From: Streptomyces sp. H27-C3
GTDB taxonomy: Bacteria > Actinomycetota > Actinomycetes > Streptomycetales > Streptomycetaceae
Assembly: GCF_030063415.1 (NCBI RefSeq)
Contig: NZ_JASITA010000045.1
Coordinates: forward strand, 1 to 57,826
Length of the DNA: 57,826 nucleotides
Reading direction: 5' to 3'
Below the pieces are notes generated by a model, which saw only the letters and a list, made by a program, of their open reading frames with translations, searched no databases and was not told the origin of the DNA. The stretch's first letter is position 1. Each line of letters opens with the position of its first letter. Position numbers and translations under genes: made by a program. This document shows, piece after piece, positions 35,087-42,296 of this stretch.

Positions 35087-36340
35087 ATGCCCGCCACACC
35101 CGCCCCACCGCCTCCGGCGCTGCGCCCCTATCTCACCGCCAGCCACGAACTGCTGTGGAACGAGGCGGACGCCTTCGCGGCCGAGCACGTCGCGCCGCGC
35201 GCCGCGCGGATGGAGGCCGCCCCAGGCAGCGTGGAGCGCAAGGTTGCCGATCTGATGGCCGCGCGGGGCTGGTTCGCCGTCACCGTCCCGTCCGCCTTCG
35301 GCGGTCTGGGCGCCGGCCACGTGGCCAAGACGGTCCTGATCCACCGCATCGCCTGCGTCTCGGCGGCTGCCGCAGCCATCCTGCAGGCCACCCTGATCCC
35401 CGTCGGCGCCCTGCTGCACTTCGCCACCTACGAGCAGAAGAGCCGCTGGCTGCCGGGCGTGGCGGACGGTTCGCTGCTCTTGTCGATCGCCGTGACCGAA
35501 CCGACCGCCGGCGGGCACATCGGCGGCATCGAGGCCACCGCCGAGAAGGCTGGCAATCACTGGGTGATCACCGGCAGCAAGGTCCATATCGGCAACAGCC
35601 ACCTTGCGGGAGCCCACCTCGTACTCGCCCGGACCGCCGAGGCGGGCGTGCGCACCTCGCAGGCACTGACCGCGTTCATGGTCGAATCCGACCGCCACGG
35701 ACTCTCCGTCAACGACCACCGCCCCGGCCTCGGCCTGCACGGCTTCTCCGCCGGCCGCCTCGACCTCGACCACGTCCGCGTGCCCGCAGACAACATGGTC
35801 GGAGAGATCGGCCAAGGACTGAGCGTTTCGCAGAGCAGCAGCATCCTGTACGGCCGTCCCAACCTGGCCGCGATCAGCCTCGGGATCCACGAGACGGTCG
35901 TCGCCACCACTGCTACCCGCCTCAAGGCACGCCCCCGCTACCAGGGCGCCCTGTCCGATCTGCCGGTCCTGCGGGACCGCATCGGTGACATGGAGGCCCG
36001 CCTGCGCGCCGCACGCATCCTGGCCTACCAGTCCGTGCACCTCCTCGACCGGGGCCTCTCCTGCGACGCCGACCTGATCAACGCCAAGTACCTGGGCCAC
36101 CAGTGGGCGACGCAGTCCACCCAGGACGCCATGGAACTGCACGGCGCCCAGGCCCTCGACCGCGACTACGTCCTCCAGCGCCTGTGGCGTGACATCCAGC
36201 ACACCTACCCACCCGCCGGAACCGGCGAAGTCCAGCGAATACGCCTGGCCGAGGCTGCCTTCGACGAGGACCACATCCAGTGGTCCGAACGCCTCGCCGC
36301 CGAAGCTGCCTGGGCACAGCCCGACCCCACCGCCGCATGA
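35087..36340 (+). CDS. Acyl-CoA dehydrogenase family protein
   Basis: This 417-residue flavoprotein has the family layout: N-terminal helical part, VTEPTAGGHIGGIEATAEK in the FAD/substrate region, GLGLHGFSAGRLDLDHVRVP, and the C-terminal QDAMELHGAQALDRDYVLQRLWRDIQ helices. The substrate is unknown; relatives act in secondary metabolism. A GGGAGAGGGAG site precedes the ATG. It may serve the downstream RiPP cluster, but only position supports that. Confidence 0.85.
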   Translation: MPATPAPPPPALRPYLTASHELLWNEADAFAAEHVAPRAARMEAAPGSVERKVADLMAARGWFAVTVPSAFGGLGAGHVAKTVLIHRIACVSAAAAAILQATLIPVGALLHFATYEQKSRWLPGVADGSLLLSIAVTEPTAGGHIGGIEATAEKAGNHWVITGSKVHIGNSHLAGAHLVLARTAEAGVRTSQALTAFMVESDRHGLSVNDHRPGLGLHGFSAGRLDLDHVRVPADNMVGEIGQGLSVSQSSSILYGRPNLAAISLGIHETVVATTATRLKARPRYQGALSDLPVLRDRIGDMEARLRAARILAYQSVHLLDRGLSCDADLINAKYLGHQWATQSTQDAMELHGAQALDRDYVLQRLWRDIQHTYPPAGTGEVQRIRLAEAAFDEDHIQWSERLAAEAAWAQPDPTAA

Positions 36341-36462
36341 ACCCCCTTCTGCGGCACCCCGCGAATTCAATCCGCTTCGCACGAGCCCGTACCGCAGGCC
36401 CCGCCCCCCGCAAGGGCCGGCGGACCACCCGGCGACCGTCAACGCAGCAGAGAGAGACAGCC

Positions 36463-36954
36463 GTGACCCCGTCCATGACGACCAGCGCCCCGATCACACC
36501 GCTGAAACCGACCCACCAGCGCGTCGCCCAGCATCTCGTGAACGGTCTCACCACCCAAGACATCGCCACGAGGACCGGGCTGTCGCCCCACACGATCCGA
36601 CAGTACGTCCGCGACATCCGGGTGAGCGTCCACTGCCCACCCCGCTGCAAGCCACAGGTTCTCGCGCAACTCCTGTTGGCTGCCAAGCAAGTCGCCCCGC
36701 CCACGCCGGACCGGCCAGCGCCTGAGCTCAACGCGGAGCAGCAGCTACTGCTGCGGGCGGTCTCTGAGCACAGCACCCCTTACGCCATCGCCCTCGCCGC
36801 CAAGATCGCCCCCGCCGATGTCCGGTCCGCACTCGACGAACTGCTCGATGTGACGGGCGCCGCCGACGTCACTCAGCTCGTCATCCTGGCCCACGCATGG
36901 GGCCTGCTGGGCGCCAGGCCGACCGGCACGGTGGAGAACGGAGCGAGCCAGTGA
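36463..36954 (+). CDS. LuxR-type HTH protein
   Basis: This 163-residue protein carries a LuxR-like HTH near the N-terminus (TTQDIATRTGLSPHTIRQYVRDIR) and a second helical part (NAEQQLLLRAVSEHS, then TQLVILAHAWGLLG) that looks like another HTH. It has no receiver domain. The GTG at 36463 has a weak AGAGAG site; the ATG at 36475 is an alternative. It overlaps the next gene as GTGA and is a likely local regulator for the RiPP genes. Confidence 0.65.
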   Translation: MTPSMTTSAPITPLKPTHQRVAQHLVNGLTTQDIATRTGLSPHTIRQYVRDIRVSVHCPPRCKPQVLAQLLLAAKQVAPPTPDRPAPELNAEQQLLLRAVSEHSTPYAIALAAKIAPADVRSALDELLDVTGAADVTQLVILAHAWGLLGARPTGTVENGASQ

Positions 36955-37595
36955 ACACGTCACCCGCCGTGCCGGTCACCGAGCCGCCTCCCGCGCCCCG
37001 GCACCAGCGCGCACCAGCCACCGTGTACGAGATGAGGACTCTGGGCACGGACGCCGAGCGCGACGAGGCCGTCGCACTCGTCCAAGACCGTCAGCGCTGG
37101 CTCGCCATGCGCGGCCTGCCAGTACCCGCCCGAACCGATATCCCGGCCCTGTTCCGCGACCCGCAGGCGAAGCTGGCAGGGCTGTTCGAGGACGGGCTGC
37201 TGCTCGCCTGCATGCTCCCGCAGCGCGCCCCCGACCTCGGATGGGGCGAGGGCCCGTGCCTCTTCCTGGGCTCCGTCCACACCCTGCCCAACCGCTCCGA
37301 CGACACCGTCCAGCTGATCACTCTGTGGGCATCGGACTTCGCCGCCCGGCTGGACCTACCGCTGGTGCGCGCTGAGGTCCTGGCACGTCACGCCCTCGAC
37401 GTTGATCCGATTGCACAATTCCTTCGTCGGCTCACCGACATGGGCTGGGACGTGCGCGGATCGGGCACGGGGCAGCACGAGGAGCGGGTCGCTCGCCTCG
37501 AACTCATCGCCGAGCAGCGCTCTGGGCTGGGCGCACTCATCAAATGCCAGGTCCACGAGCCGCAGTCCATCGCAGACAGCCGGAGCATCGCGTGA
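36951..37595 (+). CDS. GNAT-like hypothetical protein
   Basis: This 214-residue protein reads YEMRTLGTDAERDEAVALVQDRQRW at the start and GLFEDGLLLACMLPQ in the middle. The pattern recalls GNAT-like proteins common in Streptomyces lanthipeptide loci, but I see no clear acetyl-CoA loop. It is linked by GTGA overlaps to genes on both sides. Confidence 0.5.
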   Translation: MNTSPAVPVTEPPPAPRHQRAPATVYEMRTLGTDAERDEAVALVQDRQRWLAMRGLPVPARTDIPALFRDPQAKLAGLFEDGLLLACMLPQRAPDLGWGEGPCLFLGSVHTLPNRSDDTVQLITLWASDFAARLDLPLVRAEVLARHALDVDPIAQFLRRLTDMGWDVRGSGTGQHEERVARLELIAEQRSGLGALIKCQVHEPQSIADSRSIA

Positions 37596-38167
37596 CGGCC
37601 GCCGAACCGCTGCGGCCGGACCTCGCCCGCGAACTCATCGCCCGCGCAACGCAGTCGGCAGCGCGGCGGGCCAAGCGCGTGCGCAACCACCTCGACGCCG
37701 TACAGCTCGGCCAAGGCCGTCACGCCGACCACGCCGACACCAAGATCCTGCGTCGCATCCTGGCCGAACACGACTGGCCCGGCCACCGCCTCGTCGGCCC
37801 GGATGCGGCGCGCGCCGCATGGAGCCTGGCTCTTCACGCCGACGACGACGCCGACTTCCAGCGGGCGGCCACCACCCTGCTGGAACGCGCAGTCCAGGAC
37901 GGCGACGCGCGCATCCAGCACTGGGCACACCTCTACGACCGCACCCTGGCCAACAGCGGTCGCCCGCAGGAGTTCGGGACCCAACGGATCCTCACTGCGA
38001 CAGGGGTTGAGCTGTGCCTGGTTCGCGCGCCGGACTCTTTGGACCAGCGAAGAGCCTCCGTCGGACTGTCACCGATCGCCGTCGCCTTGGAGACGGTGCG
38101 TCGCCGGCTCGCCCAGGATCACCAGGCCGACGACTCCTCGACCGTCGTACTCGCGGAGGTCGCATGA
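37592..38167 (+). CDS. DUF6624-like protein
   Basis: This 191-residue protein has the pattern of DUF6624 proteins: LRRILAEHDWPGHRLVGPDAARAAW, LALHADDDADFQ, LLERAVQDGDARIQHWAHLYDR and RPQEFGTQ. Function is unknown. The GTG start overlaps the preceding stop. A 19-codon frame (38164-38223) overlaps its end but is probably not real. Confidence 0.65.
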   Translation: MTAAEPLRPDLARELIARATQSAARRAKRVRNHLDAVQLGQGRHADHADTKILRRILAEHDWPGHRLVGPDAARAAWSLALHADDDADFQRAATTLLERAVQDGDARIQHWAHLYDRTLANSGRPQEFGTQRILTATGVELCLVRAPDSLDQRRASVGLSPIAVALETVRRRLAQDHQADDSSTVVLAEVA

Positions 38168-38239
38168 CCCAGCGAGCCCCGCCCACTCCACCGATCCGAC
38201 TCACCCACCGCCCCCTGACCTGAAACGGACCGTTGACGT

Positions 38240-38707
38240 ATGAAGCTCACCACCGTTGTCCTCACTGCCGGCGCTGCCGTCTCCCTCGCGAACGCTGCGG
38301 TCGGAGCCGCCCGGCTTCGGCAGGAGGCACGGCACCAGGCCGAGCGGAACGAGGCGACCGTCGCGCGGAATCAGCTCGACTGGCTGGCCCAGATGTCCAC
38401 CAACCCCGACCTCGCCAAGCTGTGGAAGCCCGAGGACATGGACGTTGAGGAGTACGTGCAGTTACTGGCTGCCAACCAGCTCATTTGCGCCCTCAGCCTG
38501 CGCGACCGGCTGGGCTTCGTCCGCGACGAAGGACTGCCGTTCTTCGCCTCGATGGTCATGAAAAGCGACGTCTGCAGGCGGTATTGGTCCCGCTTCGGAG
38601 ACCTCCGCGCCCAGGAGGCGGAGGGCGACGAACGCGCCGAGCAGTTCACCAGGGTGCTGGACCAGGCCGCGAAGGCGCACCAGGAACCGCAGCCCGCAGC
38701 AGCCTGA
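38240..38707 (+). CDS. DUF6082-like membrane protein
   Basis: This 155-residue protein has a short hydrophobic N-terminus (LTTVVLTAGAAVSLANAAVG), likely a membrane anchor, then a soluble helical part with NQLDWLAQMSTNPDLAKLW and SMVMKSDVCRRYWSRFGDL. It matches DUF6082 proteins of Streptomyces as I recall them. Its place just before the precursor gene suggests a role in the RiPP system, perhaps immunity or regulation (inferred). Confidence 0.6.
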   Translation: MKLTTVVLTAGAAVSLANAAVGAARLRQEARHQAERNEATVARNQLDWLAQMSTNPDLAKLWKPEDMDVEEYVQLLAANQLICALSLRDRLGFVRDEGLPFFASMVMKSDVCRRYWSRFGDLRAQEAEGDERAEQFTRVLDQAAKAHQEPQPAAA

Positions 38708-38837
38708 CAACACGGGCACCACCGACTCCCAGACGTCGTGGAACAGGCGCGCCACAGTCGCCGCCACCGTCTGGCACCAAGATCCGGGTCCCGACCGGGC
38801 CCCGGCCCGCACCACTCATCGCCACTAGGAGGCAAGC

Positions 38838-39026
38838 ATGACCGCCGTGCAGACGGAAAGGCCGACCGCCCCCGCGCAGTCGGACCTCGTGATCACTGAC
38901 GAGACCGACCCGTTCGGACTCGACATCACCTTCATCGAGGGCACACCGGCGACCGAGACGGTCCTGATGTGCGGCACGGGCGACAACTGCGGCAGCTCCT
39001 GCCCCAGCGCCTGCACCACCTCGTAA
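38838..39026 (+). CDS. FxLD-family lanthipeptide precursor
   Basis: This 62-residue precursor has an acidic leader with the FGLD motif at residues 26-29 and a Cys-rich C-terminus. The core has four Cys (45, 51, 55, 59) among Thr and Ser (T47, S53, S54, S57, T60, T61, S62), enough for up to four lanthionine rings. An Asp-Asn pair (D49-N50) lies between T47 and C51, so a T47-C51 ring would enclose D49, a candidate for the PIMT-like enzyme. AGGAGG precedes the ATG, and a hairpin follows the stop. Confidence 0.9.
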   Translation: MTAVQTERPTAPAQSDLVITDETDPFGLDITFIEGTPATETVLMCGTGDNCGSSCPSACTTS

Positions 39027-39078
39027 GCCGGGCTACCCCGGCAACACGGGCCGGACGGGGGCTCTCCCCGTCCGGCCC
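39027..39078 (+). terminator. Hairpin between precursor and LanB genes (attenuator-like)
   Basis: A perfect 13-bp stem (GGGCCGGACGGGG at 39048-39060 pairing with 39066-39078) with a 5-base loop follows a smaller stem at 39027-39042, just after the precursor stop. No T-run follows. In RiPP operons such hairpins limit readthrough, so the precursor mRNA is more abundant than that of the enzymes. Confidence 0.75.
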
Positions 39079-39110
39079 CGCCCCGCCTGCCATGCCACGA
39101 CGCGCCGCGC

Positions 39111-39135
39111 CACGCCACGCCACGCCACGCCACGC
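39111..39135. repeat. CACGC tandem repeat, five copies
   Basis: Five copies of CACGC directly precede the LanB ribosome-binding site (AAGGAG at 39144). The run is prone to slippage, so its length could vary between strains and affect LanB translation. Confidence 0.8.
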
Positions 39136-39156
39136 CAGAAGCTAAGGAGAGCACTG

Positions 39157-41196
39157 ATGACACGGCACCGGCCCAGTCTGTACGAGGCCGCGGGGCAGGC
39201 CATGCTGCGAGCCGCGGTACACACGACCGAGCCCGCCATGCCGCCCTGGCCGACGGGCACGGCACTCGCGGAGGAGTGGCGCGCATGGCTGAGGACGGTG
39301 TGGTCCGACACCGAGTTCCGCCGGACCGTTTCGCAAGCGAGCCCCCATCTGGCGGACCAGGTGCAGGCCATCATCAATGGCCGCACACCGAAGGTGCGCC
39401 GGATGCGCCGGGCGGCGCTGTCCACCGCCCGCTATGCGATCCGCTACGCCCACCGCTCCACCCCCTACGGCCTGTTCGCCGGCGTCGCCCCGCTCGCCTT
39501 CGACCAGACCACGTCTGTCCGCATTGGCGAAGAGCACCAGGCTGTGGCACGCCCTGAGCCGATCGGACTCGAGGAGATGCTCAGCACCTGGGAGAGCGAC
39601 GCTTCGGGCATGGCCGACGCCGAGGTCTGCGTCAACACCCTGATTCAGCAGCGCGACCAGATCATCCACGTGCCCTCCGAGGGCGACGCCGAGTTCCGCC
39701 TCGCCGTCAGCCCCGCACTGCGTCTCGTCCTCGATCTGGCCAGATCGCCGATCGGGTACCGCCAGTTGTCCGAAAAGCTGGTCGCGGAGTTCCCCGCCGT
39801 GAGTGACAGCGCGGGCGACCGCCTGCTCGGTGAACTCCTACGGGTGCGGCTGCTGCGCTCCTCGCTGCGTGCGCCCGCCACCGTCGCCGACCCCACCGAC
39901 GTCTTACCGCCCGCGGCGCGCGCTCAGGCCGTTGGACTGCGGACAGCGTGCGACCTGCGGCTGGACGCCGACGTGCGGCTGCCCGAGCAGGTGCTGACCG
40001 AAGTGCAGACCGCGGCGACCGTCCTGGCCCGCCTGGTTACCCACCCGGCCGGAACACCGACATGGCAACGATGGATCGAGCAATTCACCGAGCGCTACGG
40101 CGAGCACACCATGGTGCCGGTGGAAACGGCGACGGACCACGACAGGGGCGTGGGCTTCCCGTCCGGGTTCCTCACGGCGAGCGAACCTCCCCGGCCGATG
40201 TCGCGACGCGACCGCCTGCTGCTGGAGCTGGCCGGCACCGCCGCCACCGAAGGCAGCCACACCGTCGCGCTGACCGGGGCGATGATCGAGCAACTGGAAA
40301 CAGCGGCCGGCGACAAGCCCCACAACTTGGCACCCCACCTCGAACTTGCTACACAAGTCCACGCCTGCTCCATCCCGGCTCTGAACCGCGGGGACTTTCG
40401 GCTGCGCGTGCTGACCGTCTCCCGCTCGGCCGGATCGATGACCGGCCGGTTCTGGCACCTACTGCCGGGCACGGAGGCGGCGTACGCGACCCTGCCCACC
40501 GTCGATCCGGAGGCAGAACTCGCGCAGCTCTCCTTCCACGCCGGACGGGTGCCGGCCGACCTGCTCACCCGCGCGCCGCAGGCCCTGCCACGAGTCGTCA
40601 GCGTCGGCGAGTTCCGCCGCCCCGACCGGAACGTCCTCTTCCCCGCCGACCTGTCGGTCGCTGTCGCCGACGGCCGCCCCCAGCTGGTGGAGTCCGCAAC
40701 GGGCAAGCCGCTGGAACTGCTGGCCCCCACCGCAATCAACTTCCTGTGGAACAACTACACCCCGCCGATGGCCCGCTTCCTCGGCGAGATCAGCCGGGCC
40801 GCGTCCCCGCAGGTGACCTGGTTCGACTGGGGGGCCGCCTGGGCTCTGCCCTTCACCCCGGCACTCACCTACCGGCGCACCATCCTCACTGCCGCCCGGT
40901 GGAAGATCCGCAGCCGCATACTGCCCGCCCGCACCGCGCCACTTCAGCAGTGGGCGGACCAACTCCACGCCTGGCGGACCCGGTTCCAGGTACCGGACCA
41001 GGTACTCCTGACGGAGGACGACCAGCAGCTGGCCCTTGACCTCACCCGCGACGTCGACCTGGACCTGCTGCGCGCGCACCTGGATGCCAGCCCCGTCGGC
41101 GTCGCCACCCTCCACGACGCGCCCCCGCCGGATGCCGACGGGTGGATCGGTGGCCGGGCCCACAGCATCGTCGTCCCCCTGGCCAGGCGCTCATGA
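39157..41196 (+). CDS. LanB-type dehydratase, glutamylation domain only
   Basis: This 679-residue protein corresponds to the N-terminal, tRNA-Glu-dependent glutamylation part of LanB (RYAIRYAHRSTPYGLFAG, then VGEFRRPDRNVLFPADL and AINFLWNNYTPPMARFLGEISRA). Full LanB proteins are about 1000 residues because they add a C-terminal elimination domain. That domain is absent here and appears fused in the gene at 42297. The protein should glutamylate Ser/Thr of the FxLD core. AAGGAG precedes the ATG; the stop overlaps lanC (ATGA). Confidence 0.85.
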   Translation: MTRHRPSLYEAAGQAMLRAAVHTTEPAMPPWPTGTALAEEWRAWLRTVWSDTEFRRTVSQASPHLADQVQAIINGRTPKVRRMRRAALSTARYAIRYAHRSTPYGLFAGVAPLAFDQTTSVRIGEEHQAVARPEPIGLEEMLSTWESDASGMADAEVCVNTLIQQRDQIIHVPSEGDAEFRLAVSPALRLVLDLARSPIGYRQLSEKLVAEFPAVSDSAGDRLLGELLRVRLLRSSLRAPATVADPTDVLPPAARAQAVGLRTACDLRLDADVRLPEQVLTEVQTAATVLARLVTHPAGTPTWQRWIEQFTERYGEHTMVPVETATDHDRGVGFPSGFLTASEPPRPMSRRDRLLLELAGTAATEGSHTVALTGAMIEQLETAAGDKPHNLAPHLELATQVHACSIPALNRGDFRLRVLTVSRSAGSMTGRFWHLLPGTEAAYATLPTVDPEAELAQLSFHAGRVPADLLTRAPQALPRVVSVGEFRRPDRNVLFPADLSVAVADGRPQLVESATGKPLELLAPTAINFLWNNYTPPMARFLGEISRAASPQVTWFDWGAAWALPFTPALTYRRTILTAARWKIRSRILPARTAPLQQWADQLHAWRTRFQVPDQVLLTEDDQQLALDLTRDVDLDLLRAHLDASPVGVATLHDAPPPDADGWIGGRAHSIVVPLARRS

Positions 41197-42260
41197 CCTC
41201 GACGCCCCTTCCCCGTACGCAGGATCTGTCCGAGGGCGCCCTTGGAATGGCCCTGCTCGACGTCGAGCGCCATGACCTGTCCATCGCCCGCCGCCACCTC
41301 GCCCAAGCCACCGCCCGGGGGGTGAGCACCGGCAGCAACGCCAGCCTCTTCCACGGTGCACCCGCCCTGGAGTTCGTCCTGGCCCGTGCTAACGGGTCCG
41401 GCGACGACGTCCGCGCGGCCGTCGACCGCGTCGTGGACGCCCGGCTCGCCGCTGCCCAACGCCGTCAGGCGGCCGGCGTGCTGCCCCACCTCGCCGAATG
41501 GGATCTCATCCGTGGCCTGACCGGGCTCGCCGCGCTGCTGCTGTCCCGCCCCATCGCGCCCCGGCTGCCCGACGTGCTCGCCTGCCTCGTCGCGCTCGCA
41601 CACCCCGTCCGCGGTGACGGCCGGATGCGGCCGGGGTGGTGGTCGGCGGTCGGCCCGGACGGGAAGGAGATGACCGGCGGGCACGGCAACAACGGCATGG
41701 CCCACGGCATCGCGGGGCCCCTGGCAGTCCTCTCCCTCAGCCTGCGCGCCGGAGTCAGCGTCCCCGGCCAGGAGGAGGCCATCAGCACGTTCGCGACCTG
41801 GCTCGACCGGCACGGCGCCCACTACTGGTCCACCGCAGACCACCTGGACGTCGACCAACCACCCGAGACGGAACCGGCACGCCAGTCCTGGTGCTACGGC
41901 CAGCCCGGCATCGCCCGCGCGCAACAGCTCGCCGCGCTCGCCCTCGGCGACCCCGCCCGGCGCCAAGCGGCCGAAAACGCCGTCGAGACCATCCTGACCG
42001 ACCCGCAGCAGCTCGCCCGCATCACAGACTCGACCCTCTGCCACGGCTGGGCCGGACTGCTGACCCTCGCCCGCACGGTCGCCGCCGACAGCCCCGCGCC
42101 CGCACGCTTCACCCCAATCCTCCAGGACCTGCACCGACGGCTGGCCGCCGACTGGGAGCACCTGCCCAAACCAGGCTTCCTGGAAGGCCGCGCCGGAGCC
42201 CAACTCGCACTGCACGGCGTCGATTCCGCTGATTGGGCCCGTGCCCTCCTGCTCACCTGA
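41193..42260 (+). CDS. LanC-like lanthionine cyclase
   Basis: This 355-residue LanC-like protein has its zinc ligands visible: Cys234 in SWCYGQPG and Cys283-His284 in CHGWAG, plus the GHGNNGMAHGIAG segment. It should add Cys thiols to dehydrated residues of the FxLD core to form (methyl)lanthionine rings. It overlaps lanB by 4 bases. Confidence 0.88.
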   Translation: MTSTPLPRTQDLSEGALGMALLDVERHDLSIARRHLAQATARGVSTGSNASLFHGAPALEFVLARANGSGDDVRAAVDRVVDARLAAAQRRQAAGVLPHLAEWDLIRGLTGLAALLLSRPIAPRLPDVLACLVALAHPVRGDGRMRPGWWSAVGPDGKEMTGGHGNNGMAHGIAGPLAVLSLSLRAGVSVPGQEEAISTFATWLDRHGAHYWSTADHLDVDQPPETEPARQSWCYGQPGIARAQQLAALALGDPARRQAAENAVETILTDPQQLARITDSTLCHGWAGLLTLARTVAADSPAPARFTPILQDLHRRLAADWEHLPKPGFLEGRAGAQLALHGVDSADWARALLLT

Positions 42261-42296
42261 CCCCCGCCCTACCGCCTCGCAAGGAGTTCCCTGCCC

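Noticed and set aside
34418..36442. 674-codon minus-strand frame
   Set aside because: Antisense to the GAF and acyl-CoA dehydrogenase genes; Gly/Val-rich GC artefact.
38164..38223. 19-codon frame overlapping the DUF6624-like stop
   Set aside because: Very short and without motif; the ATGA overlap alone is weak evidence at this GC content.
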